From Chitinophaga pinensis (GTDB lineage: Bacteria > Bacteroidota > Bacteroidia > Chitinophagales > Chitinophagaceae), in contig CALQSB010000008.1 in the NCBI GenBank assembly GCA_943333125.1, positions 20,676 through 84,675 on the forward strand: 64,000 nt of DNA, written 5' to 3'. The translations under genes were made by a program, and so were the position numbers. Each line of letters starts with the position of its first letter. Position 1 is the stretch's first letter. Positions 37,251 through 46,431 of the stretch are shown piece after piece. The notes below the pieces were generated by a model. That model was not told the origin of the DNA. It saw nothing but the letters and a program-made list of their open reading frames with translations, and did not search any database.

Positions 37251-38450
37251 TTATAATTCAAGAAGTGCTTCGATGGGATCTTTACCAAACAACATCAAAG
37301 AAGGATTTTCAAGTAATTGTTTAACGGTCACTAAAAACCCAACCGACTCTCTTCCATCGATAACACGATGGTCGTAACTCAGTGCCAAATACATCATAGG
37401 CTTAATAACAACCTGGCCGTTCACTGCCATTGGCCTTTCAACTATATTATGCATCCCTAAAATAGCGCTGTGCGGAACATTGATTATTGGCGTACTCATC
37501 ATTGATCCAAAAATTCCTCCATTAGTAATAGTAAAAGTGCCTCCACTCATTTCTTCAACAGTTAGTTTGTTGTTTTTTGCTTTGGTTGCCAGATCAACAA
37601 CCGCCATTTCGATTTCAGCCATACTTAAGCTTTCGGCATTTCTAATTACAGGAACCACCAAACCTTTTGGTGCACTAACGGCAATCGACACATCACAATA
37701 ATCATGAAATAGAATACTGTCGCCATCTATATATGCATTTACTGCAGGAAATTTTTGCAATGCATAACAACATGCTTTTGTAAAAAAGCTCATGAAACCT
37801 AAATTAACGCCATGTTGTTCTTTAAATTTATCTTTTTGTTTCTTTCTGATTTCCATTATCGGCCCCATATCCACTTCATTAAAAGTAGTGAGCATTGCTG
37901 TGGTATTTTTTGCTTCCACCAATCTTCTGCTGATGGTTTTTCGCAAATTGCTCATTTTTTCGGGGCGTTCATTTCTTGAAAACAATGTTGCGCCGGGCAT
38001 GCGTCCGGGATGTGTCAGTGCTTCAAGAACATCCTGTTTGATTATTTTTCCATTAGATCCTGTTGGAGTAATTTTTTTACTGTCTATTTTTTTATCCGCA
38101 ATGATTGCTGCAGCTACAGGTGTTGCTTTCAAATCAACAGCTTCTTTTACTAAAGTCGGAACAACTTCTGCTGCCTTTGTTTCTTTAATAACAGGCGCAT
38201 CTGCAGGCCTTACAGCAGTATTGTCTATCGAGCAAACCAAATCTCCGATAGCCAAAGTATCGCCTTCCTTTGCTATTTGCTTTATGGTTCCGGCCTGTTC
38301 TGCATTAATTTCAAAAGTAGCTTTTTCACTTTCGAGCTCCGCTATCACTTCGTCTCTGTCGGCCCAAGCACCATCTGCTTTCAGCCATTTAACAAGTGTT
38401 ACTTCACTAATGCTTTCGCCAACTGTAGGAACTTTGATTTCGATTGCCAT
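37251..38450 (-). CDS. sucB: Dihydrolipoyllysine-residue succinyltransferase (E2 of 2-oxoglutarate dehydrogenase)
   Basis: E2 component that transfers the succinyl group from lipoamide to CoA in the TCA cycle. The 399-residue protein has a lipoyl domain at about 1-77 with the modified Lys in [11 protein letters not shown], an Ala/Val-rich linker, a peripheral subunit-binding domain at about 112-148 ([21 protein letters not shown]) and the catalytic domain at about 170-399. The active-site His/Asp are in [16 protein letters not shown], and [19 protein letters not shown] is typical of SucB rather than acetyltransferases. sucA is not in the window; it may be upstream elsewhere. A terminator hairpin follows. 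Confidence 0.93.
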   Translation of the reverse strand: MAIEIKVPTVGESISEVTLVKWLKADGAWADRDEVIAELESEKATFEINAEQAGTIKQIAKEGDTLAIGDLVCSIDNTAVRPADAPVIKETKAAEVVPTLVKEAVDLKATPVAAAIIADKKIDSKKITPTGSNGKIIKQDVLEALTHPGRMPGATLFSRNERPEKMSNLRKTISRRLVEAKNTTAMLTTFNEVDMGPIMEIRKKQKDKFKEQHGVNLGFMSFFTKACCYALQKFPAVNAYIDGDSILFHDYCDVSIAVSAPKGLVVPVIRNAESLSMAEIEMAVVDLATKAKNNKLTVEEMSGGTFTITNGGIFGSMMSTPIINVPHSAILGMHNIVERPMAVNGQVVIKPMMYLALSYDHRVIDGRESVGFLVTVKQLLENPSLMLFGKDPIEALLEL

Positions 38451-38534
38451 TTATACTTTTTTATATTGGCGAATTTCGGTTAAAAACAGGATTTTAAAAA
38501 AGTTTTATTCAGATATTAAAAATCTGACAGGATA

Positions 38535-38562
38535 AAATAAAAAACCCCAGTACAAACCGGGG
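38535..38562 (-). terminator. Terminator of rpoD
   Basis: On the minus strand CCCCG and TGGGG form a 5-bp stem (one G-U pair) around an eight-base loop, followed by TTTTTTATTTT. It lies 27 bases after the rpoD stop codon. The stem is short, but the T-rich tail supports termination. Confidence 0.6.
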
Positions 38563-38588
38563 CCATTTTGAGTTAACAATTTATAATT

Positions 38589-39458
38589 TTAAGCGCCTAA
38601 GAATCCTCTTAATAAATGACTTTGAGACGCTTCTCTTAATTTGCTTAATGCTTTGTCTTTTATTTGTCTTACTCTTTCTCTGGTAAGATTGTAACGCTCT
38701 CCTATATCTTCTAAGCTCAATGGATGGTCGATGCCAATTCCAAAGAAATATACAATTACTTCCTTTTGTCTTGGAGTTAATGTAGCTAGCGTTCTTTGTA
38801 ATTCTGTATTGAATGACACGGTGATCAGTAAATTATCATCTACGCCTCCGGCATTTTTATTTTCCATCAGGTCGATTAATGAGCCATCCTCGCCATCAAC
38901 CAGGGGCTGATCCATGCTGATGTGCTTAGCTCCAACACTCATTGTTGCTGCTACTTCTTCTGCATCCACTTCTAGTACAGTAGCGATTTCTTCCGGAGAA
39001 GGCTCTCTTTCAAATTCCTGTTCTAACTGACTGTATGCTTTACTTATTTTGCTGGAGAGGCCCACTTTATTTAGCGGCAATCTGACAATTCTAGACTGTT
39101 CGGCCAATGCTTGTAAAATTGATTGACGAATCCACCAAACTCCGTAAGAAATAAATTTAAACCCTCTGGTTTCGTCGAATTTCTGAGCGGCCTTAATTAA
39201 ACCAAGATTTCCTTCATTGATAAGATCAGAAAGGGTAAGTCCTTGATTTTGATATTGTTTCGCAACCGAAACTACAAATCTCAAATTAGCTTTGGTTAAC
39301 CGATCAAGAGCGCGTTGATCTCCTTTTTTAATCAGAATAGCTAATCTCACTTCTTCTTCAGGACCGATTAATTCAACTTTTCCTATTTCCTGTAAATATT
39401 TTTCCAGGCTCTCGCTTTCACGATTGGTAATTGATTTTGAGATTTTAAGCTGACGCAT
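38589..39458 (-). CDS. rpoD: Primary RNA polymerase sigma factor (RpoD/SigA, Bacteroidota type)
   Basis: The 289-residue protein starts [15 protein letters not shown], the standard opening of the short Bacteroidota primary sigma factor, which lacks region 1.1. The track's start two codons upstream (39464) is possible but less typical. Region 1.2 ([16 protein letters not shown]), region 2 ([48 protein letters not shown]), region 3 and region 4.2 ([28 protein letters not shown]) are all intact. This factor reads the TAnnTTTG/TTG promoters noted in this window. I could not find an exact TAnnTTTG box before rpoD itself. Confidence 0.96.
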   Translation of the reverse strand: MRQLKISKSITNRESESLEKYLQEIGKVELIGPEEEVRLAILIKKGDQRALDRLTKANLRFVVSVAKQYQNQGLTLSDLINEGNLGLIKAAQKFDETRGFKFISYGVWWIRQSILQALAEQSRIVRLPLNKVGLSSKISKAYSQLEQEFEREPSPEEIATVLEVDAEEVAATMSVGAKHISMDQPLVDGEDGSLIDLMENKNAGGVDDNLLITVSFNTELQRTLATLTPRQKEVIVYFFGIGIDHPLSLEDIGERYNLTRERVRQIKDKALSKLREASQSHLLRGFLGA

Positions 39459-39702
39459 GCTCATAATGGATGGGTTTTTAAGGTTATTTTAATCTATTCT
39501 GATTATTATAAAATGTATAACGTAATTAAGACCCAATATTGTATGAAATACGAGATTTTTTTTTATACACCCTATAAATAAAAGTTTTTCAATGAGAATT
39601 CAAACAAAAAATGTAGATTGGCCAAAAAAAGCGGATGATTTATTTCATTGCGTCGATAATTTTTCTATTATTGCAAACTACAAGGAATCAACCAAGTTAT
39701 AA

Positions 39703-40083
39703 ATGAGCAAAAAAGTACTTTTCACGCTGGAATATCCGGTAAGATGCTCTCCGAGCATACTCTATGATTTTTTAATCAGTCCTGCTGCAATGCAAGAATG
39801 GTTTGCCGACAAAGTCGATGAAAAAGAAGGTGTTTACAGTTTCTCCTGGAATGATACTGAAGAAAAAGCCGTCTTGCTCGACAAAGAGCTTGATAAATTC
39901 GTTCGTTTCAGATGGAATTACATGACAAAAGATGAATATTTTGAGTTTGCCATTGAAAGATCAGAGGTAACCAATCAAACTATTTTAATCATTAAGGATT
40001 TTGCCGAAAAAAAAGATATAAAAGACCAAAGTCAGCTTTGGGAATATCAGGTTAAAGACCTTTTTCACCGCTTAGGGAGTTAA
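39703..40083 (+). CDS. START-like domain protein (SRPBCC fold)
   Basis: A 126-residue protein of the START-like/SRPBCC type widespread in Bacteroidota. N-terminal KVLFTLEYPVRCSPSILYDFLISPAAMQEWFADKV matches the family, whose fold forms a hydrophobic ligand cavity. Function is unknown and no catalytic residues stand out. It is transcribed divergently from rpoD across a 244-base gap, and is followed by a 255-base gap before the LptF/G gene. Confidence 0.85.
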   Translation: MSKKVLFTLEYPVRCSPSILYDFLISPAAMQEWFADKVDEKEGVYSFSWNDTEEKAVLLDKELDKFVRFRWNYMTKDEYFEFAIERSEVTNQTILIIKDFAEKKDIKDQSQLWEYQVKDLFHRLGS

Positions 40084-40269
40084 TTGCTTTTACATTGATT
40101 TTATCTTCAGACAATTCTCAAAAGGGATGGTCTCATTCAGCTTTTCATTTTCTATCAGATCTGAGTCGATTTGTTTTAATCCATCACATTAATTAGTGGC
40201 GAAAAAATGATATGCCCTTAAAATTCCCGTCCATTCTGTCTGAATTGATGGAACCATAAAAGAAAGGAC

Positions 40270-40320
40270 TAAATTTGTTGTGTTTAAAAAGAGAACCATC
40301 AATGCAGCTGCATAAATTTG
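40270..40320 (+). promoter_or_regulatory. Two TAAATTTG boxes upstream of the LptF/G gene
   Basis: TAAATTTG occurs at 40270-40277 and again at 40313-40320, both exact matches to TAnnTTTG; the second lies 18 bases before the ATG. The other ~190 bases of this gap show no gene, hairpin or repeat. Confidence 0.5.
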
Positions 40321-40338
40321 TGTTAGTGATAAAATAAC

Positions 40339-41766
40339 ATGATAAAGAAACTAGATAAACTTATATTAAAATCCTTCATCGGTCCATTCATCATTACTTT
40401 TTTCGTAGCATTTTTTGTGTTGATGATGCAAAGTTTATGGAAGTACATTGACGACCTTGTTGGTAAAGGTCTTGATTTTGTGACCATTTGTAAATTTCTT
40501 TGGTATGCCAGTGCCTCATTGCTGATGCTTGCTATGCCAATTGCCATTTTGATTTCTTCAATAATGACTTTTGGAAATCTGGGTGAAAGTTTTGAACTGG
40601 TTGCCATTAAAGCCTCCGGCATTTCATTGATCAGATTTATGCGTCCATTAATTTGGGTTACTATCTTTTTATGTGGGGTCACTTTTACTTTTTGCAATTA
40701 TATTATCCCTTACGCAAATCTCGAGTTCGTTACTTTATACAGCGATATTTATGTCAAGAAGCCCGCCTTCGACTTAAAAGAAGGCGTTTTCTTCACCCAT
40801 ATTCCCAATTATGCTATTAAAGTGGGCAAGAAAGATGGTGATGGCAAAACGATTCACAACATTATAATTTTCGAACAAAATAATTCTATACAGGACAACT
40901 GTATTGTTGCAGAAAAAGGAGTTATGAATATTTCTGCAGATGAGAAATATCTTGAATTCAATTTAGAAAATGGATATCGATATCAGGAAAAAGGAAATAT
41001 CACCGACAGTAATACTGAATTCACCAGACTCAGTTTTAGAAATTTCAAAAAACTTTTTGATTTAAGTGTACTTCAGAAACAACAAACAAATGACAGTGTT
41101 TTCAGTAAAAACTTTAAAATGCTCAGCGCTAGGCAGCTTAGCAACAACATAGATTCTTTAACAAGAGAACAAGTCCTGCTTAATCAATCTATAACAAGGC
41201 AAATGAGTATGGAGTTGCCATATTCAACAATGAAGGATAGTGCTTGGAGACAAGTAAAAAAAACATCAACAGCGGCTGATTATAAAAAAATATTCCCGGA
41301 TTCATTATCAAAAAAAATCAATGAATATGCTATTAATAAAATAGCAGTCATTAAATCTAATTTGCTACAGAGTCAATCAGATAAAGAAATGAAAGCAAAA
41401 GATATCCGATTGCATGAAATAGAATGGCATAGAAAATATTCCATTTCACTGGCATGTCTGATTCTTTTCTTTATTGGCGGTCCATTAGGAGCGATTATCA
41501 GAAAAGGCGGAATGGGAATGCCGCTGATTATTGCGATTATTTTCTTTCTGATTTTCCATTTGCTTAACATGTTTGGAGAGAAATTTACAAGTCAGCAATT
41601 ACTTACTCCCGCTATTGGAATGTGGCTTGCAGTAATATGCCTGACACCTGTTGGCATTTTTTTTACTTATAAGGCAACTCATGATTCTAATTTATTCAAT
41701 AAAGAATACTACCTTAAATTTTTTAACCGAATAAAGGCAATAGTTATAACTCCTTTTCTAAAATAG
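40339..41766 (+). CDS. LptF/LptG-family lipopolysaccharide export permease
   Basis: A 475-residue inner-membrane protein of the YjgP/YjgQ type. Three membrane helices at about 15-120 (FIGPFIITFFVAFFVLMM, LLMLAMPIAILISSIM, PLIWVTIFLCGVTFTF), a periplasmic beta-jellyroll domain at about 125-250 with a helical Lys-rich insertion at about 250-355, then three C-terminal helices (about 365-455). With the ATPase LptB it moves lipid A-core or LOS from the inner membrane to the Lpt bridge. Bacteroidota often scatter these genes; here neither a second permease nor lptB is adjacent. A superoxide dismutase gene follows after six bases. Confidence 0.88.
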   Translation: MIKKLDKLILKSFIGPFIITFFVAFFVLMMQSLWKYIDDLVGKGLDFVTICKFLWYASASLLMLAMPIAILISSIMTFGNLGESFELVAIKASGISLIRFMRPLIWVTIFLCGVTFTFCNYIIPYANLEFVTLYSDIYVKKPAFDLKEGVFFTHIPNYAIKVGKKDGDGKTIHNIIIFEQNNSIQDNCIVAEKGVMNISADEKYLEFNLENGYRYQEKGNITDSNTEFTRLSFRNFKKLFDLSVLQKQQTNDSVFSKNFKMLSARQLSNNIDSLTREQVLLNQSITRQMSMELPYSTMKDSAWRQVKKTSTAADYKKIFPDSLSKKINEYAINKIAVIKSNLLQSQSDKEMKAKDIRLHEIEWHRKYSISLACLILFFIGGPLGAIIRKGGMGMPLIIAIIFFLIFHLLNMFGEKFTSQQLLTPAIGMWLAVICLTPVGIFFTYKATHDSNLFNKEYYLKFFNRIKAIVITPFLK

Positions 41767-41772
41767 TTTTTT

Positions 41773-42534
41773 ATGACTGAGAAAAAAAACAACAGAAGAA
41801 CTTTCCTGAAAAATTCAGCAACAGGAACAGCAATGATTGCATTGGGAGTTCAGGGTATGGCTTTTTTGCTTGAATCCTTTACGCCTTCTGTTAAAATAAA
41901 AAACAATTCATTTAATACAGGCTTTGATCAACAACCACTACCCTACGCATACGATGGCCTGGAAAACGTGATTGATGCAGCAACAATGGAAATACATTAT
42001 TCAAAACATGCTGCTACTTATTCAAAAAATCTAAAAGATGCAGCAATTGCAGAAAAAATTGATAGTAACAGTACTCTTGAAAAACTACTTCCTGAAATCT
42101 CAAAATACTCAATAAAGTTGCGCAATAATGGAGGCGGTCATTACAATCATGAAATGTTCTGGCTTTGCATGCGACCAAAAACCACTGATAATAAACCTGA
42201 AGGAGCTCTGATGAAGTTAATAGAAAAAGATTTTGGAAGTTTTGCAGATTTCAAAAAGCAGTTTGCCGACACAGGGAAAAATCGTTTTGGAAGTGGATGG
42301 GCATGGTTATGTAAAGATCAATCAGGTTCATTAAAAATAGGATCTACTGCAAATCAAGACAATCCGTTGATGGATATTTCTTCCGTTGAAATAAAAGGCT
42401 TTCCTATATTATGCCTTGATGTGTGGGAGCATGCATACTATCTGAAATATCAGAATAAAAGAGCCGACTACATTGAAAACTGGTGGAATGTAGTGAACTG
42501 GGATTATGTTCAGAAAAGATTTGATGCTATTTAA
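41773..42534 (+). CDS. Superoxide dismutase (Fe/Mn) with Tat signal peptide
   Basis: The enzyme domain (about 50-253) has all four metal ligands: His in MEIHYSKHAATY, His in GGGHYNHEMFW, and Asp and His in CLDVWEHAYYLKY. The first ~35 residues form an unusual extension with a twin-arginine motif, NNRRTFLKNSATG, followed by a hydrophobic stretch (GTAMIALGVQGMAFLL). This suggests export of the folded metalloenzyme to the periplasm. It converts superoxide to hydrogen peroxide and oxygen. Metal choice cannot be assigned firmly. The gene is six bases after the LptF/G gene, so they are likely co-transcribed. Confidence 0.92.
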   Translation: MTEKKNNRRTFLKNSATGTAMIALGVQGMAFLLESFTPSVKIKNNSFNTGFDQQPLPYAYDGLENVIDAATMEIHYSKHAATYSKNLKDAAIAEKIDSNSTLEKLLPEISKYSIKLRNNGGGHYNHEMFWLCMRPKTTDNKPEGALMKLIEKDFGSFADFKKQFADTGKNRFGSGWAWLCKDQSGSLKIGSTANQDNPLMDISSVEIKGFPILCLDVWEHAYYLKYQNKRADYIENWWNVVNWDYVQKRFDAI

Positions 42535-42721
42535 ATTGAGCTTCCTTAAATAGACTCAGCCTCTGCAATAAATCCTGAGACACAAATCTCATAGTTGTTA
42601 CAAAGGCTGATAAATTGGCAAGCAATTCTTGCGCAAATGTAAAGTCGTTTTGTTATCTGCCCAAGAATAAGTCTTAATTACTTTTCCACAATTTAATTCT
42701 TTTTCTACCTTCCATTTAATT

Positions 42722-42742
42722 CACAAATACTATACATTTGTG
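42722..42742 (+). promoter_or_regulatory. TACATTTG box within a 7-bp inverted repeat before the dipeptidase gene
   Basis: TACATTTG at 42733-42740 is an exact -7 match, 34 bases before the dipeptidase ATG. It overlaps a perfect inverted repeat CACAAAT-N7-ATTTGTG, which could be an operator. The rest of the 240-base gap shows only one minus-strand CAAATGTA and a possible 21-codon ORF, both discussed under findings. Confidence 0.45.
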
Positions 42743-42774
42743 CTCTTCTATTTTTTATTCTCAAAAAAAACTAT

Positions 42775-44139
42775 ATGCAAGCTTGGAAAGATTATCAGGA
42801 AAAAAACAAAGACAGATTCTTAAATGAATTATTTGAATTATTACGCATTCCCAGTGTTAGTGCGAAGACAGAGCATAAAGCAGATATGGTAAAATGTGCT
42901 GAAGCCATCAAACAGCGATTATTGGAAGCGGGTGCAGATAAAGTTGAAATCCATCCTACTGCAGGTCATCCGATAGTTTTTGGAGAAAAAATATTTGATT
43001 CGTCCAAACCAACGGTACTGGTTTATGGACATTATGATGTACAACCTGCAGAGCCATTGGAATTATGGAAGCATGATCCTTTTGATCCCACCATCGTTGA
43101 TGGAAAAATTTTTGCAAGAGGAAGTTGTGATGATAAAGGACAGGTTTACATGCATATAAAAGCGTTTGAAACTATGGTACAAACCCATTCTCTCGCCTGC
43201 AATGTTAAATTCTGTATCGAAGGAGAGGAAGAAGTTGGTTCGCCTAATCTAGGTAAGTTTGTTGCTGAGCATAAAGAATTATTGAAAGCAGATTGCGTGT
43301 TGATAAGTGATAGTGCGATGATCAGTTTGGAAACTCCAAGTATCGATGTAGGTGTAAGAGGATTAAGTTATATTGAAGTAGAACTAACCGGACCCAATAG
43401 AGATTTGCATAGTGGTGTTTATGGAGGAGCCGTTGCCAATCCAATAACTATTCTTGCAAAGATGATTGCTTCATTGCACGACGAAAACAATCATGTGACA
43501 ATCCCTGGATTTTATGATGATGTATTGGAATCTACTCCTGAGGAAAGAGTGTTAATGGCAAAAGCACCCTTTAATGAAAAAGAATATGCAGCTGACTTAG
43601 GCGTAAAAGAATTGTGGGGCGAAAAAGGCTTTACTACCAACGAAAGAACAGGAATCAGGCCAACAATAGAATTAAATGGAATATGGGGTGGATACACTGG
43701 CGAAGGTGCAAAAACAGTTTTGCCTTCCAAAGCCCATGCAAAAATATCAGCACGATTGGTCCCTAATCAGATTTCACAAAAGATGACTGACTTATTAATC
43801 AATCATCTGACTAAAATCGCACCTCCTTACGTTACAGTTAAAGCACAGCTTCATCATGGTGGAGAACCTTATCTTACCCCGATTGACAGCAAGCCTTATA
43901 AAGCAGCTGCCAAAGCAATGGAAGCTACTTTCGGAAAAGCACCTATCCCTGTACGTGGTGGCGGAAGCATTCCTATCTGTTCTTTGTTTGAAAAGGAATT
44001 AGGATTAAAAGTAGTATTTATGGGATTTGGCCTGGACAGCGATAATTTGCACAGCCCGAATGAAAAATACGATGTGGCCAATTATTATAAAGGCATAGAA
44101 ACTATTCCATATTTCCATAAGTTTTTTGCAGAGATGTAA
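42775..44139 (+). CDS. M20-family dipeptidase
   Basis: A 454-residue cytoplasmic zinc dipeptidase. The metal site is visible as VLVYGHYDVQPAEP (His), ARGSCDDKGQVYMH (bridging Asp), EGEEEVGSPN (Glu pair), LISDSA (Asp) and the C-terminal LHSPNEKYD (His). The dimerisation/lid domain sits at about 190-350 with GPNRDLHSGVYGG. Such enzymes cleave dipeptides and can act on carnosine-like or Cys-Gly substrates; specificity is not readable here. A strong terminator follows. Confidence 0.92.
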   Translation: MQAWKDYQEKNKDRFLNELFELLRIPSVSAKTEHKADMVKCAEAIKQRLLEAGADKVEIHPTAGHPIVFGEKIFDSSKPTVLVYGHYDVQPAEPLELWKHDPFDPTIVDGKIFARGSCDDKGQVYMHIKAFETMVQTHSLACNVKFCIEGEEEVGSPNLGKFVAEHKELLKADCVLISDSAMISLETPSIDVGVRGLSYIEVELTGPNRDLHSGVYGGAVANPITILAKMIASLHDENNHVTIPGFYDDVLESTPEERVLMAKAPFNEKEYAADLGVKELWGEKGFTTNERTGIRPTIELNGIWGGYTGEGAKTVLPSKAHAKISARLVPNQISQKMTDLLINHLTKIAPPYVTVKAQLHHGGEPYLTPIDSKPYKAAAKAMEATFGKAPIPVRGGGSIPICSLFEKELGLKVVFMGFGLDSDNLHSPNEKYDVANYYKGIETIPYFHKFFAEM

Positions 44140-44167
44140 AAAGATCTTTTAACTAAAGCTAATCTTC

Positions 44168-44200
44168 AAAAGCAGAATCAAACAATGATTCTGCTTTTTT
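44168..44200 (+). terminator. Strong terminator of the dipeptidase gene
   Basis: AAAAGCAGAATCA pairs perfectly with TGATTCTGCTTTT over 13 bp around a five-base loop, followed by further T residues. It is 28 bases after the dipeptidase stop codon. The 220 bases beyond it, up to the GDSL gene, show nothing recognisable. Confidence 0.92.
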
Positions 44201-44420
44201 ATTTATTTTATGCAATCTGTTTTGGTGCATCAAAAAACACTTTCACGCTATAATCATATTGGACTGTTTAATGATTTCCAATTAATTGGACCTTCAAGAG
44301 GAAACATAGGATGTTCTTACTCAGATTAGTAAGCGGCAGTATATCTCATTAGCTAAAAAAACTTAAAAGCATAATAAAGAGTAGCTACTGATTATTAGAT
44401 GCCGTTTTAAAAAATCATTA

Positions 44421-45038
44421 TTACGATTTAGAAACCTCCTCCACAATTTTCTCAAAAAACATTTTAGCCCATTTGCTATACTCCTTCCCCGATGGATGCA
44501 ACTTATCTTCTGCAATAAATTCTTCCAAATGGCTGTCGGCTCTTTGAGAAGTGGTGATGTCAATAAAATGACAATGATGTGCTAATGAAATTTCTTTGCA
44601 GGCATGGTTATATTCATCTATTTCTTTGGCAATTTTTTGAACATCTCTTTCTGCTGCGAATGGAGTCTTACCCCAGTCGGGGATGCTAATCACAAAAACA
44701 TGATTTGAAATACCACCGGCGTATACAATTGCCTGCTTTAATAAATGCGCAAATTCTTCTTTATAATTTTCAACCGACCTGCCTCTGTAATGGTTGTTAA
44801 CACCAATCAGCAAACTCACAAAATCATATTTTTCCAGTAAGGTAATATTGGAGATATGGTCATTTTTTTCATCAGTTGTCCAACCTGTTTTTGCAATAAT
44901 TTCAGGCGCAAGAAACACATGTTGCCTTGCAAAATAATTACGCAACAGCTGAACCGTTTGATATGGAAAGCTATCGTGCAAAGGAACCTGCTCTCCTATT
45001 GTATAACTGTCGCCGAGGGCAAGATAATGGTAGGTCAT
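44421..45038 (-). CDS. SGNH/GDSL-family hydrolase
   Basis: A 205-residue lipase/esterase-like hydrolase without a signal peptide. The block I nucleophile motif is LALGDSYTIGE (Ser11), block III is LIGVNNHYRG with the conserved Asn, and block V DKLHPSGKEY supplies Asp and His. The substrate is unknown; the family includes acyl esterases and carbohydrate deacetylases. The region upstream of its ATG (45056-45190) is one of the repeat islands, so no clean promoter can be seen. Confidence 0.88.
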   Translation of the reverse strand: MTYHYLALGDSYTIGEQVPLHDSFPYQTVQLLRNYFARQHVFLAPEIIAKTGWTTDEKNDHISNITLLEKYDFVSLLIGVNNHYRGRSVENYKEEFAHLLKQAIVYAGGISNHVFVISIPDWGKTPFAAERDVQKIAKEIDEYNHACKEISLAHHCHFIDITTSQRADSHLEEFIAEDKLHPSGKEYSKWAKMFFEKIVEEVSKS

Positions 45039-45055
45039 GGTGCAATATAAAAAAA

Positions 45056-45190
45056 GTTTGGCGTTTGTGGTTTGGCGTTTTGTTCAAAAGGTTTCAGACC
45101 TGCCTGCCGGCAGGGGTTCAAAATGTTAGTTTTTATTCAGAAACAACCTGTCGAACCTATTGAACTTATTAAACGTTTGAAACTATCCTC
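45056..45190. repeat. Intergenic repeat island A (9-bp arms plus GC palindrome)
   Basis: This stretch holds GTTTGGCG doublets (45057-45081), left-arm 9-mers TTCAAAAGG (45083-45091) and TTCAAAATG (45117-45125), a perfect 12-bp palindrome CCTGCCGGCAGG (45103-45114), and five right-arm 9-mers in strict register from 45145 (AACCTGTCG, AACCTATTG, AACTTATTA, AACGTTTGA, AACTATCCT). Left and right units are near reverse complements. It lies between the divergent GDSL gene start and serine hydrolase stop. Confidence 0.7.
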
Positions 45191-45205
45191 TATCCAGCCC
45201 ATCCA

Positions 45206-46282
45206 TCAATACCCAATCGCCTCTTTCATCCTCAACCAAAATTCATTATCAAAGCTAGACGGGCCCAAGGTTACATTACCGGCAGCATCACCTAATCTTA
45301 CCACCACCATATTTAATGATGGTACCACATAAATTTTCTTATCATCTTTTCCCAAGGCCATAATCATATCAGCAGGTGCGTCAGGCGCCATTGAAACCGG
45401 AAATACAGTTTGAGAAGTAGGCACCATGAATGAAGGTTTTCCATTTAACCACCAGAGATATCCGTATGATTTATTCAAATTTTGTGAAGTATTCACCATT
45501 GATTGAAAATAAGAAGAATCAGCAAGCAAGGTGTTGTTATCCCATTTGCCTTTATTTAAAATCAAAGATCCAAATCTGGCCGCTTCTCGGGTGGTGCACC
45601 ACATGGTGTTGTTGTACCAGAATGCGCTTGAAATACCAATCTTGCTATACAACTGATCTGTACAAAACTGACTAAATGTTTGTCCGCTGGCATTAGCTAA
45701 TACCGTTTGCAACAAAAGATAAGGCGCATTATGATATGCCCAACGGGTACCGGCATCTGCAATATATGTGAGACAAGCAGGATCTATACAATCCGGATCC
45801 GCAACTGCATCATTGAGACCGGTAGTCATAGTTAGGTTATTTCTCAATGTAATCAGATTTTCTTTGGCAAGCGGAAGGCTCGTCCAACCGTTACCGAGAT
45901 ATTGAGAAGTCTTGTTATTAATATTCAACAAACCATCTTGTTGAGCAATGCCCATTAAAAAAGCCACCACCGATTTTCCGGCTGAGGCAATATAATATCG
46001 TGTGTCCTTTGTCCAGTTATTCCAATATTGTTCTTTTACAATTTTACCATTTTGCAAAACAATTAATCCATAAGAATTTTTTGTTCCGGCATAATCAAAA
46101 GCGGCGTTCAATTTTGTGGTATCCCATTGTAAGGAAGAAGCAGTTTTGGTACCCCATATATCTCCTGTCAACGGAGGAAAATAATAAGATTCAGGAGTGG
46201 GATTAGGATTGGGAGTAACAGGTGTTTTTTTACAACTGTTGAATGAAAATAAAAAAACGAATAGTATCAGAATCCTTTGCAT
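45206..46282 (-). CDS. Serine hydrolase lipoprotein (beta-lactamase/esterase fold)
   Basis: A 358-residue protein with a lipoprotein signal (MQRILILFVFLFSFNSC, Cys17) and a Pro/Thr-rich spacer. The class C beta-lactamase-like fold shows SxxK as SAGKSV (about residue 99), YxN as YHNAPYLLLQ and the family 'GYLWWLNG' segment. Members include D-aminopeptidases, esterases and penicillin-binding-like proteins; true beta-lactamase activity should not be assumed. It would sit on a membrane facing the periplasm or outside. Its 3' end abuts repeat island A. Confidence 0.88.
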   Translation of the reverse strand: MQRILILFVFLFSFNSCKKTPVTPNPNPTPESYYFPPLTGDIWGTKTASSLQWDTTKLNAAFDYAGTKNSYGLIVLQNGKIVKEQYWNNWTKDTRYYIASAGKSVVAFLMGIAQQDGLLNINNKTSQYLGNGWTSLPLAKENLITLRNNLTMTTGLNDAVADPDCIDPACLTYIADAGTRWAYHNAPYLLLQTVLANASGQTFSQFCTDQLYSKIGISSAFWYNNTMWCTTREAARFGSLILNKGKWDNNTLLADSSYFQSMVNTSQNLNKSYGYLWWLNGKPSFMVPTSQTVFPVSMAPDAPADMIMALGKDDKKIYVVPSLNMVVVRLGDAAGNVTLGPSSFDNEFWLRMKEAIGY

Positions 46283-46402
46283 AAGTTTTAATTTTACCCT
46301 TTGACTTGTTGAATAAAATTAGTTTAATTTATTGATACGTTGAAAAGCATATAAATCGCTATAAATGTATATGAAAAGCTATTTTTAGCGAGAAATGGCT
46401 TG

Positions 46403-46410
46403 TATATTTG
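46403..46410 (+). promoter_or_regulatory. -7 box of gcdH (TATATTTG)
   Basis: TATATTTG is an exact TAnnTTTG match ending 21 bases before the gcdH ATG. It contains the TTG that the ORF track used as a start codon, which argues for the downstream ATG. Confidence 0.6.
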
Positions 46411-46431
46411 CACATATTTAAAATCAAACAA

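Noticed and set aside
37480-38535. Long plus-strand ORFs opposite sucB
   Set aside because: The opposite strand encodes a complete E2 with lipoyl and catalytic motifs; these are shadows.
45056-45190. 9-mer islands as coding minisatellites
   Set aside because: They lie between complete genes, reach into stop codons, and the frames give only Leu/Asn-rich nonsense without start signals.
45206-46282. True beta-lactamase resistance gene
   Set aside because: The class C fold and SxxK are present, but the family is dominated by esterases and peptidases and nothing points to antibiotic hydrolysis.
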